DNA from: Morchella semilibera
Lineage: Eukaryota; Ascomycota; Pezizomycetes; Pezizales; Morchellaceae
Reading direction: 5' to 3'
Length of the DNA stretch: 64,000 nucleotides
Assembly: GCA_009192285.1 (NCBI GenBank)
Contig: WBVU01000005.1
Location: 620,001 to 684,000, forward strand
Below the pieces are notes generated by a model that saw only the letters and a program-made list of their open reading frames with translations, made no database searches and had not been told where the DNA came from. Position 1 is the stretch's first letter; every line of letters starts with the position of its first letter. Below, in pieces: positions 21,228 through 32,397 of the stretch. Made by a program: the position numbers and the translations under genes.

Positions 21228-22960
21228 TTGGATGACTTTACAGCAACTCTCCACCCTCCATCTCCACAAACCCCCAAACCAACGCATCCACCAACCCCGC
21301 CGCCGACAAAGCCCACGACCTTACTTGCCACCCTACCCGCGCAATCATGCTTAGCCGTAATAGCTTCAGCCGCAACCGGAAGGGCACGCCGGCGAACACG
21401 CGCATACCCAGAGTTGACCGCTCTTCACCAACCCGGCGCATCCAAAACCTCTCAATACACCCGCAGCCGAGGGAGCTTTCCGCCTTTGTTACCTTTCCAG
21501 CTGCGCCCTTCGCCCCCCGCTGAAACACCCACCGACACCCGCGCCCGCATGATACCCGCCCGCCGCACAGCCGGCGAAGCCACCTCCAGATGTCCTCCCG
21601 GTCCGAGTCCGGCGCGCCTGGCTGCTCGGCATCCATTACACCTTCCCCACCTTCACCTCAGCCTTTGCACAACAAAATCGCCCGTCCCGCACGCGGCCAC
21701 GGCCCGGTGACGCGGACGTGGCGCCTCCGCTTCCCCCATGGAAGAGGCGACAAGGTTCCGACTCCCCCAAGCGCTCTTCGCGCCCGGCGCCTTACAACCG
21801 GCGCCCCCGCGCGGCTGGCGGCGAGTTGTCTAGTCCCGCGGACCCCCGACGACGGAGCTACCAGCGGACCCAGATGCAGCCGTAGGATGGGTGGATGCAA
21901 GGCGGAATCCAGCGGTCGTCATTGAAGCGCCACCCGGGACGTCGAAGAAGCTGCGACCTGGCGCGAGACGGTGGCTGACCGCTGCGGGGGCCGCCGCGGA
22001 GGTTTCCGGCGCGTGGTGAGTCTCGGGTGGAGGCCGAGACTGGTTGGTGGGGGCGGAAAGAGTTGTGGAAGCGCTCGGAGGTGTGTCGCGCGGCGGCGAC
22101 GGGAGCGCGGGCACCACCTGCGTGCTGGGGCAGAAGCGGTTCTACCCGGCCTTGATGATGGCGGAGATGGTTGCGTCACCTTACTGTGGTGGATCTGGGG
22201 GAGAGGGTAGTGAGGGCGCCGCAGTGTATTGGGGATTGGTATGCGAACATGGGAGGGAGTGGTTTGTTACTGCGCCGCCGCGCGAGTACGAGCCTTGAGT
22301 AGCCTTCTCCGCGGTGAGGGGGAGGAGTGTGCTCTGCGTTGTAGGTGGCATCCTAGTAGAGTGACGAAACTGTCAGCCGGAGGGCCCGGGGCCCCGTTCC
22401 CAAGAGGCATCGAGGTTTATAGCAGTATACACGAAGAGCGGAGTACCTATATTCGCTACCCTAACGCTGAGGACACCCACCAGAAACCGGATGCCGCCAG
22501 AGGATTCCTGGAAGTTATTTGCCCGGGTGGTGATAAGAAATCTCAAGTGCACGCGCACCGGTGTGCGGGTGGACCCCGCGCCCGCCACCGCACGCAGAGT
22601 AGGCAACACGGGAGCAGAGACTGCACGCCCGCATCGGTAAACACCACGCCGGAGAATGCGGCCCGGCGTCTTGATGCGAGCAGGAAAGACATCCGGGCTG
22701 GAAGATCACGGTGGCATACGGAAATGGTAGAGACAAAGACGGTGGCACTAACACGGCCTTGGAATAGTGGGCTTGGCTTCGCTACAGGACACAGCGGGGG
22801 TGATACTCCGGATACTATTGGAGGGAGTTATAAGGAGAGAAACCGCGTGGGTACAACCGAGGATCGACTGGAGGGTAGGGGTTGAAGAAGGTACGAGGAG
22901 AGATACGGAGAGGGGGTTTGTTCGGTTACGATGGTTGTTGTTGGGGAATCAGAAGGGAGG
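21228..22960. pseudogene. GC-rich coding-like island, possible decayed gene
   Basis: GC content is well above the surroundings, and open frames on both strands lack the low-complexity look of the spacer. On the plus strand the frame ending at 22298 includes GQKRFYPALMMAEMVASPY and REWFVTAPP; an upstream frame at about 21739-21840 (EEATRFRLPQALFAPGAL) and one at about 21845-22020 could be neighbouring exons, but stops interrupt them. I do not recognise the family. It could equally be a non-coding GC island with chance ORFs. Confidence 0.25.
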
Positions 22961-23994
22961 GAATCAAAAGGAGAAAGTAGATTGCGGAGTTTGTTCGTTT
23001 GCTTGCTTTTGTTAGATGGGGGTCGGGTGGGGGGGGCGAGGAGAGTGGGAGACTATCGCCATAGTCCATGGGGCTGCATACATTAATGAATCAAAAAAAG
23101 ACTCTGGCGGCTCTGGGCAAGCTGACCCGGCACCGACACAGCTGTGGCCTGCACCCCGAACTAACGGCGCGCTCCTACGCGACCAGCCCGGAGGAACAAA
23201 GTAGGTGCCGAACGAGGGTGACACGCCCGTTCCGGGAGCACAGGCGAGGCCTACATTGCGTCAGAGGGAGATCGAGAGCGGGGTGCCAAACTCTTTCCGC
23301 AGAATCGCCGGGTGGCAACCAAGGCCGCGGGCGTAGTCGGTGGGGTTCGCGTGACGCTGTCGGATGGGTATTGTGCAGTCGGTGGGCATCGCGGTCGCAG
23401 GAGTAGTTCTAGCTTCCATGTCTTGGTTATCCTACGAGCTAGCTACATGCTGCACATAGTCAGCACCCCAACAGCATCCTAGGGCCGTTTACCGACGCTG
23501 ACATGACCAAGGGTGCGCCCGGGCGAAAGCGGTGTGTTGTCGCCTGCTGCCGGGGCCGTGGGATGTCGATAAAATGTACCACCCGGCGGGTTGAAGAGAT
23601 CTGGCGTGTGGACGGGAGGAGAAGGAGAGAGATCACGCTCAATCAACCAAGCGCGGGGCAAGTGCGGGGTAGCCAAGTGCAAATACCAAGAGAAAGTGCA
23701 CAAACGGAGCGAGCGAACATGCGGCTCGGGATGCAGTCGCAGCCTCAGCCTCATCGTGCGGAGGTCAATGTCTACATATGCGCAAAGGACCCCACGACCG
23801 GAGGTAGGATGGCATTCATGATCTTCTCTACTCCTACCGCCGTACAAAATGCCTGAAATAGGACGGGTGCGTAAGGCGCGGAGAGACAGCAGCGAGTCCC
23901 CGTTCCGCCGCAACACTGCAAGAGCGAAGAGGGCATAGCATGGAAACACTACCAGTCGGGGGGGTGCGGCCGGTTGGGTTATGGATAAGTACAC

Positions 23995-24135
23995 TACCGC
24001 CCTCTCTACACCTTCACCTCTACATCTTCACCTCTACACCTCCACCCCTACACCTTCATCCCTACACCCCCATCCCTACACCCCCATCCCTACACCCCCA
24101 CCTCTACACCCCTACACCTCCATCTACGGCTGCAC
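23995..24135 (+). repeat. CT-rich minisatellite
   Basis: Tandem variants of a 6- and 12-nt motif (CTACACC with CCATCC, CACCT or TTCAT in between), cleanest at 24058-24100 where CCCCCATCCCTACA recurs. Boundaries are approximate. Confidence 0.7.
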
Positions 24136-24679
24136 CTCTACGGCTTCATATACACCCTCCCGCACTAATCACCACCGCAACCACCAGAATATGAGCTCAC
24201 CGGTGAAGCAGTGAATGCGGCGAATCCAAACGAGCCTGGAACCAAGCACCGTACCGCACCGCGCCGCACCGCACCCGAAGGTACGCAATCAAGCGCCAAC
24301 CCACACCGCACCGTGCCGTACATATAGAGCACGGAACCAAGCAGTCAATCAAGCAGGCAGGCAGGCAGGCAGGTGAACGGCTGCGGTGGGGCTTGTAGAT
24401 GCTCGGATGTACATATTTAATCGGGAAATAGATAAATGTGTGAGCGCGGGTACTAGCCTACCTGCGCATTTGGGTTTTTCAGTGAGTAGAGTCAGTATTA
24501 TAAGGACTTCTCGCGTGATATCATACGATAAAAACATCAGACCGAGCCAAAAGTTAGCTTCAACGACGCATGATAGAATGAAACGCCAAATCGGCCATAT
24601 GTCCTGTTTAACTAAACCAAGCTGATAATAATATGTGGACTGGCGGTAAGGTATATCGACACCGAACGATCGGGAGCTA

Positions 24680-25100
24680 GCGGGTGAGAGTGTAGTGTAG
24701 TAGAAAAACTACTCGCATTGAGTGGGAGAGATTTATTCTGCGGGTGGGAGGAGCGCGTTCACTACTGGTCGCTGTACAGGGGGGGGGGGCATCACAGTCT
24801 GTCACTCGCTGTTGCGAGCCGGGGAAAACATATCCTCCCTGTAATAATTGTGGCGAGGTCTAGGCCACTCTTATCCCTTAAGCTGTCAATGCTGCCCCCC
24901 CTATAATAGAGGGTGAGAATTCGTATGGGAGATCAAATATTTGATAAGAGAGATAATAAGATCTATTATCAACTTTTGCTTTTTTCTGGGGGGGCAGCAT
25001 TTACTGACAACCTAAGGGATACTATGTCATTACCGCATTTATCCCAAGGCACTGATTGCTATTATATAAAAGGGTAGCTAATTCCCCTCCTGTACATCCT
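24680..25100 (+). repeat. TATA-bearing dispersed repeat, long copy 1
   Basis: Matches 26640-27010 over the blocks ACTCGCATT, TCTGCGGGTGGGA, GTTCACTA, GTCGCTGTAC, CATCACAGTCTGTCACTCGCT, GCGAGCC and AGGTCTAG.CCACTCTTAT. It continues with a 3' part containing TATATAAAAGGGTAG and a CT-rich stretch resembling a transcription start region. This is an LTR-like structure, but no paired copy with a shared target duplication was found. Confidence 0.55.
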
Positions 25101-26099
25101 TCTTCTTTCTTTCAATCTCGTTCTCAACACCGCCAAGACTTGAGAATAGGGAGGATCACCCACAACTCCGACTTTTCTTAGGCTTCATTGTCTTTAAGAT
25201 AGTCAAATCTTCTTACATCCCGACAGAACAGCTCTCCTCTGTACACACCCACAAGAGATGTCTCCTACTCTTAGGGATGCCCTATTCCTCTACTCTCCTC
25301 CGGGTTTATTATAACCCACCCTCACTCCCACGGGCTTCTCTGCTCTTTTGCTCAGAAACTCGCCATTCCGTGGACCCCTTCCTCTTGGATTGCAACCGGG
25401 CCCACCCTCATTGTTCTGGGCAGCGTGTCCTCATCAGAAAGTCGCCCATAGTCAGCTGGGGAGACTGTGTAAACCAGTAAATCCAGCACCCACACCACCA
25501 CATCCCGCTCTGCAGGGATTCCTCACCATTTCGCTTGGCACTTACCCCGCTTTTGTGGGTTCTGTCCGGGTGTTATCGGATCCGGCCGCTTAGTCGACCA
25601 TTTTCCCATTATGGGTTTTCCTTTTTTCTTTTGTTCTTTCTGCGTTTGCTTTTTTTCTTTTTTTCTTTTAAATTTCTTTGGGGAGGCTGGGTCCGCGGCG
25701 TCTGCCTTGAAAGAGGAACTCGTAAGAGTGCGGTGCGGTTGGGAGCATACCATAGTTTCTATACTTCGGGTCCGGCTGTTATTTTTATTTTGAGGAGGCA
25801 CAGGGGTTTTTTTACGCCATAGTTTTTAACTTTATGCCATGATTTTGTACCCGTAAACTAAAATTCAAATGATTTAAAAAAAAAAAAAAATTCCCCTCCT
25901 GTACGTCGGTCACAGGAATTACTTCTGTTACAATAGCCAATATTTCATACCGGCTATCAACGAACAAAAAATTATTTATTCCCAAGACTTCCAAGAAGCT
26001 GCATACAAGTAGGAGTGTCATCGATACTTTCACTCTACAAGACTTAAATGTACGCATGGAGATATGGTGCGGCGCGTCTTAAAGGTATTTCGGCTAGTA

Positions 26100-26625
26100 C
26101 AATCTTGGCTACTCCGAATGGCAATCCAGCCACTTTATGGCTAGGAATCACATCTTAGCCGCAACTCTGTAATGAAGAGGGTATAAATGGGTATAATATG
26201 GCGCCAAGCATCTAGTCCCTACACCTCGAGTGAAATAATCTTGGCGGCGATAAATCCATAAACTAGCCTACTCCTCAACAGTAACACATATTTTTCCAGA
26301 AACAAAACTATATTCGCCTAGGCCTATATTATCTTTATGAGATTATGGTTTTTGTTTTAATTATTTGGGTTGTGGTGAAAAGCCTTAGGGATTTGAAACG
26401 AGGTGTGGGTTTTAGACTCTGGGCGCCATACTGTTCCACTTCACCAAGTCTTGGCGCTTTTCGCGTGCAGAAACAGGTAAATGGCTTTCAACAAGACAAG
26501 ATATCAAAACTCTATGAAGCCAAAATCTTTATACCTACAATCTGGCTTCATGGATTTTTGATATCCCGCCCGGTTGAAAAGTTATATGCAGCGCAATTTA
26601 TGTCACCTTTAAGGTGTGCCGCACC
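26100..26625 (+). repeat. Dispersed repeat related to 60618-60770
   Basis: Two blocks, one around 26150-26185 (TCTTAGCCGCAACTCTGTAA, then TGAAG) and one around 26520-26612 (ATCTTTATACCTACA, GTTGA.AAGTTAT, GCAATTTATGTCACCTTT), recur in the same order at 60.62-60.77 kb. The roughly 300 bp between them is absent from the other copy. Confidence 0.55.
26500..26565. repeat. Palindrome with 23-bp arms
   Basis: GATATCAAAACTCTATGAAGCCA at the left is inverted at the right (TGGCTTCATGGATTTTTGATATC) with about two or three mismatches and a loop of roughly 20 nt. It lies within the dispersed repeat above and may be a nested foldback element. Confidence 0.6.
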
Positions 26626-26639
26626 ATATGTCGGCACCG

Positions 26640-27010
26640 GCCGATGGGGGTAAGAGTGTGTGTGGTGTGGCTACTCGCATTAGCTGGGGAGAGATATAGC
26701 TCCCCCCCTTCTCCCCTGCGGGTGGGAAGAACGAGTTCACTAGAAAAAGTACTGTCGCTGTACCCCCCCGGGGGGTGCATCACAGTCTGTCACTCGCTAC
26801 TGCACCTCATCCGCTTGTTGGGATTAATATCGCGAGCCGCGGAAAATATATCCTCCCTGGCAAGGTCTAGACCACTCTTATATTTTGTAATTACCGTTGT
26901 TTGCCAAGGCTATCAATGTTACTAAGTTCCCTGATCTTGTATTACCAAGAAATATCACAGGAATTATATCCCCTGCCAGTGTCAATATCATGAACACCTC
27001 TATGGAGATT
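26640..27010 (+). repeat. TATA-bearing dispersed repeat, long copy 2
   Basis: Collinear with 24680-25100 over more than 150 bp, starting near GAGTGTGTGTGG and passing through GCATCACAGTCTGTCACTCGCT and GGCAAGGTCTAGACCACTCTTAT. It lacks the TATAAAAGGG segment. Edges are uncertain. Confidence 0.5.
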
Positions 27011-27221
27011 AGAATCAACGGACAATAATTTCCCTACTCCCAAGACTCCCAAGATATGTAAGCTGGGCGCAATGTGATAGAAATGTTTTCAACTACAAGA
27101 CTTAAAGGTACGCATGGCGATATTGCCAAGAGGAAGACGCATGCAGCTGGCATAGTGATATTGGGAATTCATAATCTTTGCTGTTTGTTGCCTTTTCACA
27201 CCCGTGGCTAAACGTCTCTAT

Positions 27222-27345
27222 TACGTTGCGAGCCGGGGGATTAATTGTGGCAAGGTCTAGACCATTGTTGTATTATGTCATTACTGCTGCTTTGCCAAGG
27301 AATTATTGTTATAAAAGGGTTACAAGAATTGTATTCGCTGCCAGA
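27222..27345 (+). repeat. TATA-bearing dispersed repeat, 3' fragment
   Basis: Contains GTTGCGAGCCGGGGG, TTGTGGCAAGGTCTAGACCA, TATGTCATTACTG and TTATAAAAGGGTTAC in the family order. It ends about 250 bp from the 3' end of the MYND gene. Confidence 0.55.
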
Positions 27346-27592
27346 CTCCTCCCTCGAAATAAGGAAATTCCGCCGAGGCCACGGTTAGATACATGTGATA
27401 ATGAATCCATCGCGCCCCCGCATCCGTGGCCAGAAGAATTAAAGTCAAGGAAACCAAACACCCGACCCACAGCTGCGGAGGTCTACACTTCAGAGCAAGA
27501 CCACCATATTCGATAACTCAAGACAGCGTTGAACCCCTTACATGAAGCATAGGAAACAAAGACATAGAACTCGAAGCAAAAGACCATCACCG

Positions 27593-28807
27593 TCAATCCA
27601 AAACCAAGAACTGCGCGCCCCTTGGGCCCCAGCCAGGATCACTACCCCCCCTCGTGGCTGCCCACCCGGTATAGAAGATTTCAAACTCCCTCGGGGTCAT
27701 CCTCTCCAGCACCTTTCTCTTCTCGATCGGGCGATCTGGGTGCAGGCCCGAGCCCAATGAGTCTTCAAACAGTGGCTGCAACACGTATAGGCAGTAATAA
27801 CAGAGCGCCTCGACGTGCCTCGGGCAGAGATACTGCAGGTCCTTGCGCACAACAACGACGCTCCCCGCAGGATCCATCCAATGAAATGGCACAAACCCCC
27901 AACCCGGGAAGCCAGTGCTGTCCGGATCAGTCTCCATCTGGAGGAAGGTCGCAGCTTGGTTGGTTGGGTCGAACGAGTCTTTATCAAGGTGGGGCATGTA
28001 CAGCGTTTCGTTGCCGCTGCACCTGATGACTCTGATCGGGAAGCCGACACGGTTCGAGATCTTGGTTACGGGTGCTCGGGCGACGGCGTGATGCCGCGGG
28101 ACGGAGATGGCTTCGAACTTTGCCCTGTGGCCGGCCTTTAGGTCCCCTGGGCAGTTGATCCTCACGGCTGGGATTTGCCGCCGGTCGTGGAATGGCGGTA
28201 CCAGGGTACCTGTGCTAGGTTCGCCGGGTGTCGGCGCGGGGGGAAAGTTAAAGAGGTCGACGACGGTCCGGAAGTCCACCGTGTCCATGTCGGCGTAGCC
28301 CCCGCTGCCTACGAGCTTCACGGCGATGACTGGGCCTTTCCCGACAAACGCATCGGCGCCCGCAGTCAGCGCACGAACGCAACCGTTGGCCGGGAAATTT
28401 GTATCCTGGTTGCTATCTAGGACTAGAATCTCAGCACCCAAGGCGTGGGCGCGTAGATTATCCCGACCTAGCGAGGCTAAGCCCCTTAATGAAAGCTGGG
28501 CTATGTGCCCGAAGAATACCTTATCGAACCTGGGACCGGTGCCTGCTCCTAGGTGGAACCCGGAAGGAATCCAAATGAATTTAGGGGCCATAGAGAGCTC
28601 GGTTTCGGACATCTCGGGGAAGAGAATGGCCCGTTTAAGGGACACATGTGGCGGTGCTGAGAAGTTTGCGAGCTGGCTGCAGAGGAGTTTGTGGACGGGC
28701 CAGTCGTCCTTTTGGCATTCCCTAGAGCAGTATCTGCTGCAGCCACAGGTCTTGCAGAGCTGGGCTGTGGGCTTGCTGCACATGGTGCACTGCGTTGAGT
28801 TCGGCAT
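27593..28807 (-). CDS. MYND-type zinc-finger protein
   Basis: A 404-residue protein in one exon. The N-terminal MYND finger is complete: Cys7, Cys10, Cys18, Cys21, Cys27, Cys31, His39 and Cys43, in the spacing C-x2-C-x7-C-x2-C-x5-C-x3-C-x7-H-x3-C. MYND fingers bind two zinc ions and usually contact proline-rich partners. The remaining 360 residues have no motif I can name; they are globular in composition, with segments such as SGFHLGAGTGPRF and GFPGWGFVPFHW, and resemble the large group of fungal MYND proteins of unknown role. No signal peptide or membrane segment is visible. The start codon at 28807 is just six codons before the first zinc ligand and follows a pyrimidine-rich leader, which supports it. 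Unlike the other genes here it has no intron. Confidence 0.9.
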   Translation of the reverse strand: MPNSTQCTMCSKPTAQLCKTCGCSRYCSRECQKDDWPVHKLLCSQLANFSAPPHVSLKRAILFPEMSETELSMAPKFIWIPSGFHLGAGTGPRFDKVFFGHIAQLSLRGLASLGRDNLRAHALGAEILVLDSNQDTNFPANGCVRALTAGADAFVGKGPVIAVKLVGSGGYADMDTVDFRTVVDLFNFPPAPTPGEPSTGTLVPPFHDRRQIPAVRINCPGDLKAGHRAKFEAISVPRHHAVARAPVTKISNRVGFPIRVIRCSGNETLYMPHLDKDSFDPTNQAATFLQMETDPDSTGFPGWGFVPFHWMDPAGSVVVVRKDLQYLCPRHVEALCYYCLYVLQPLFEDSLGSGLHPDRPIEKRKVLERMTPREFEIFYTGWAATRGGSDPGWGPRGAQFLVLD

Positions 28808-31800
28808 CGCTCAGAAAGGGATCGCGTTTTCCTGGTGGGTGTTGGAAGGAGGGTCTGGGAGGATGGTTTTCATGGAGGTTGTCCTGTGTTGGGGTTGGTA
28901 GGAGGGGGGAAGAGAACGCAGTGTCGGTGGGTGGTGGGTTGGATGCCTGAACCAAGACTCTTACGCAACTATGATACGAGTACCTACGGATTATTCGGAC
29001 CCGGAACCCTAGTCGAATCACAATATCTCGGAACCCGATAGTAGCATCCGGTCGGGGGCGGAAAATGGTAAGATAAACGCGGTTATACCGACAATATCCT
29101 GTTACTTGCAAATAGATCAATACAGGGCGCCTCCCCCCTCCCCCCCCCAGGACACATAATGAATGAAAGGGGGGGGGGTATAGCGTAGGAGTATATGTAC
29201 CATAGTCTATAGTAATAATGGGGTCGGCTAGAGTACATAACACGCGATAGTAGGCAGGAAAAAGTTTGCGCTTCGTGTACTAAAAAGATGAAAAATAGGA
29301 TTTCTATCATTGCCTGGGGTAATCGACAATATGTATGGGATAACGGCTGTTAAATACCTAGATATGTTTCTGATAGAGATTAGTTTTCCAGACAATCCGA
29401 TCAAATCCCCAGTACCCGTCTGGCCATGGTGTAGGGTGATTTCGGGTATTATTGTACAGGATAATACACACGGAAGGATTTGACGGACATAATACAGACG
29501 GACAGGCCGTAGAGGCTACAGAAGGAAGATATAGGCCTTCCCGGCCCTTTAGAACTCTAGCTCGTAACTTCCCGGCCTACACGCGTATCGGTGCCCTGTG
29601 TCGAGGATTGGGTTCTTCTCCGCACAGCGACAATTCATGTAACGTTGAAATGCCCAACTAGGAAACAAATCGAACCATCACTCTCTGGCAAAAGTCATAT
29701 TCCAATAATCACTAGACTAAGGGTAACATACCTAATAAACTCCCGAAGGATGAGGTCCTTGTGGTCGTTGCAGTATCGGTATCAGATTAGACAAAAATTC
29801 ATTAGTTAAAGTAGCCCTAACTAACATGAAGCTGACCCGAGTAGCAAGCGGAAGCTAACTCCAGAGACTCCGAAGCAGATCGACCTCCGGATATAGTGGT
29901 CCGAAACAGACCATAGCGGAAGGTTCGGACCGGGATCAGATGCCAAGCACACTAGCGGCAACGAGGTCTTTATCGGAAATTTAGACCTCCGAGTATAGAG
30001 CCTAAACCGGAATTCGATTAAGAAGATTTGACCTCCTCAACCGATCGGCAATATATCGAAGTAGAGGGGCCTTAGGAAACGGTGAGCACGGATTCTAGCT
30101 CTTCTGAAAGGAGCACAATCGAGCTCTCGCAACTGGGGCGCATCAACAACCGTACTGGTCACCGATCAGCTACTAGGTACGACACTAGGGAGTGACGGCG
30201 CCGGGTTTGCATGCTTCGCAACGGGTGGCCACAGGCCCGTAGAAATCCCCGAAGCGTCCCGGCCGATCATCATCGACTAAAGACTCGTTCTGAAACTGCT
30301 ATTCCGGAGTTTTCGATTTCACCTTGCGGCAGGCCCTGCCTTCTTTACGTCAGCTACCAACTACGGAGAAGAAACTGAGCGGAATGTTTGAGGGCGCTCA
30401 CGACTCGACTTTACGGTGGAAGTTTTGTTTGTTCACACCCTAACCCTGCGCCCGCAATATTTCGGCACTGTGGGTCAGCGGATTGAAGGTGCACCACCCA
30501 TTCCAAAGATTGATGGAGGGTGAGAATTTGATTATATTGTCTGGCCGGTGAGGAAACTGGAGTGGATATGGCATTTATTTAGCAGCATTTTTTTTCTTTC
30601 GGATTTCAGAGAATCTGTGCCCATGGAGGTGAACCGTGGGAAGGGTTGGAGTGGTTGAATTTTTGATATCTATTGTCTATTTTACTTATCTTGATTCAAA
30701 TGCTATTTCCTTTCCTTTTTCCTTTGTTTCCTCCTTAAAACTTAATATCTCGATGAGAGGGGATGTAAGAAGTATCAATCGATCAATCAATTGATACGAG
30801 GGGTACAAAGGATTTATCTGGGGGGAGTAGTCGGTGAACTTCCATGTTTCCTCTACTTCAATCGCCGGTTTAAACCTCCGGACCAGCACAACCCTGCCCA
30901 AAATATTAGCGTATGACCGGCCCATGTCCACTTCCCCTGGAAAGAACCTCCCCAACCCGCCACTTCCCTTTGCTCTTCCCCGGAGATACAGGTCCAACCC
31001 CCGGCCTCTATCCCCATCTCTACTATCCCGCCATGCTGCCCCATCACCCTCTACAGCGTCGGACCGCACCCCTCAGTCCCCCGCCACCATCACTAGACCG
31101 ACTAATGCCTTGGACAGTAGTTATATCTACTTACACCATGCTAAATGAACTGGAATAGAAATTGCAGTGTGATCCCTTCAGTCGGCGGTAGCTTTATAGA
31201 ACCCATAGGACAGAGCGGTGGAAGCTGCACTGCGGCTGTCGTCTTGGTAGTTGAGCTTAGCGTCGTGCTCGTTGTGAGTCTGGGAGAAGGGGGAGGGAGC
31301 TGTGTCGGGGTAGGTGATCTGGACGTAGATTTGTTAGGGTGGGGGTAGCCGGGGGCTCTGCGTCGAGTGGTTCTGGAGGTAGGGGCTGCTGTCGATGGAA
31401 GGTAGTGGGGGGGGGGGTGCCTATTTTGTGTTGGGTGAGAGGAAACTGGGGGCAGGGGAGTTCTTGGGGAGGCTAAAGGAGAAGGGAGAGGGGCGGGTGG
31501 GGAGCATCCGGGGTTGGGTTGGAGTGTTTGGAGCAGGTGTGAGATAGGCATTTTTTGCGAGGTCGGGAATATATAGAGAGGGTGAGGCGCGCCTCCATTT
31601 AAATGAATAGATACCTCGGTGCCGTATTTTAGGGTCGGGGTAGTGTGTATATAGTAAGGATCCAATCGAGTCAGGGGCTGAGCTAGAGGTAGGCGGATGG
31701 AGGGGATCAGCGCGTTTAAGCCTAGTTCAGGCAGCGGGAGGAGCCCTAAGATGCAGCTCTTACCATCGGCGGTGCCTCATAGTTTACCTACGGTGTTTGC

Positions 31801-32397
31801 CTGTGGGGGTGGTGCATGGCCTGGCGTGGCGATAGCCCCTTAGTGTCTGTCGGTGGGATGTTGCGACCAAGGCCGAGCGAGTGGTGCTGGATGGTAGGCT
31901 CCCAACTGCGGTGTCCTAGTGAGGGAGAAGGCGCTGTGTGAGGTTTCGTGGAGTTGGTGGACGTGGGGAAGAATCGGTCGGTAGGCGACACATGGAGCCA
32001 AGATTCGATATGATAAGCCACATATGATATTAGTAGTGGAGCATTAGCCACACCGCCAAGTTTTACTTACTTCCCTGATCCCTTTGGTTGTATTCAGCGC
32101 CTGTGGCTAATAAGGGACCTTTCCAACCCAGTTCATGTGCAGTTAAAATATCCAGTTATTTTAGGTCCGTTTTGCCTCCCTTGGTTAAGGCTCTTGCTGG
32201 TCAAAGTCGTGAAAAACGCATGACAACCAAAGGGATACATCTCGAAGTATTTTAGAAATGAATGGTGCATGGTGCCAAGCACGATATCATGGTCAAACCG
32301 GAATTGTAACGAGATCTCAAACAAAGTACTATATTTCGCTCATTTGTTTATCCAATTTAAACTACATATATTAACCAACATCTCCCTTCCAGACATG
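28808..32397. other. Gene-free spacer
   Basis: No gene can be supported. The longest frame (31141-31665, minus, 174 codons) is Pro/Thr/Ser-rich low-complexity sequence; 30686-31069 (minus, 127 codons) has no recognisable motif. Poly-C and poly-G tracts face each other at about 29140 and 29169, and a lone CCCTAACCCT motif lies at about 30438. An inverted-repeat element was not found here. Confidence 0.5.

Larger units (their letters stand above)
14677..27592. other. 13-kb gene-free spacer with repeats
   Basis: No gene can be supported. It contains many G/C homopolymers, telomere-like GGGTTA motifs, a tRNA-like box, hairpins, a GC-rich coding-like island (21228-22960), a minisatellite (about 23995-24135), short GCAGG and ACCGC runs near 24260-24375, and a cluster of dispersed repeats between 24.68 and 27.35 kb. 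Base composition is patchy, with AT-rich blocks at 19.7-19.95 kb. Confidence 0.6.

Noticed and set aside
22229-22885. A 218-codon plus-strand ORF
   Set aside because: No recognisable motif and an irregular composition; it overlaps the end of the GC-rich island and is treated only as part of that possible relic.
28326-28901. A 191-codon plus-strand ORF over the MYND gene
   Set aside because: It overlaps the MYND coding region in antisense; the minus frame has all eight zinc ligands and is longer.
31141-31665. A 174-codon minus-strand ORF rich in Pro, Thr and Ser
   Set aside because: Low-complexity composition only, no domain, no conserved start context; not enough to call a gene.
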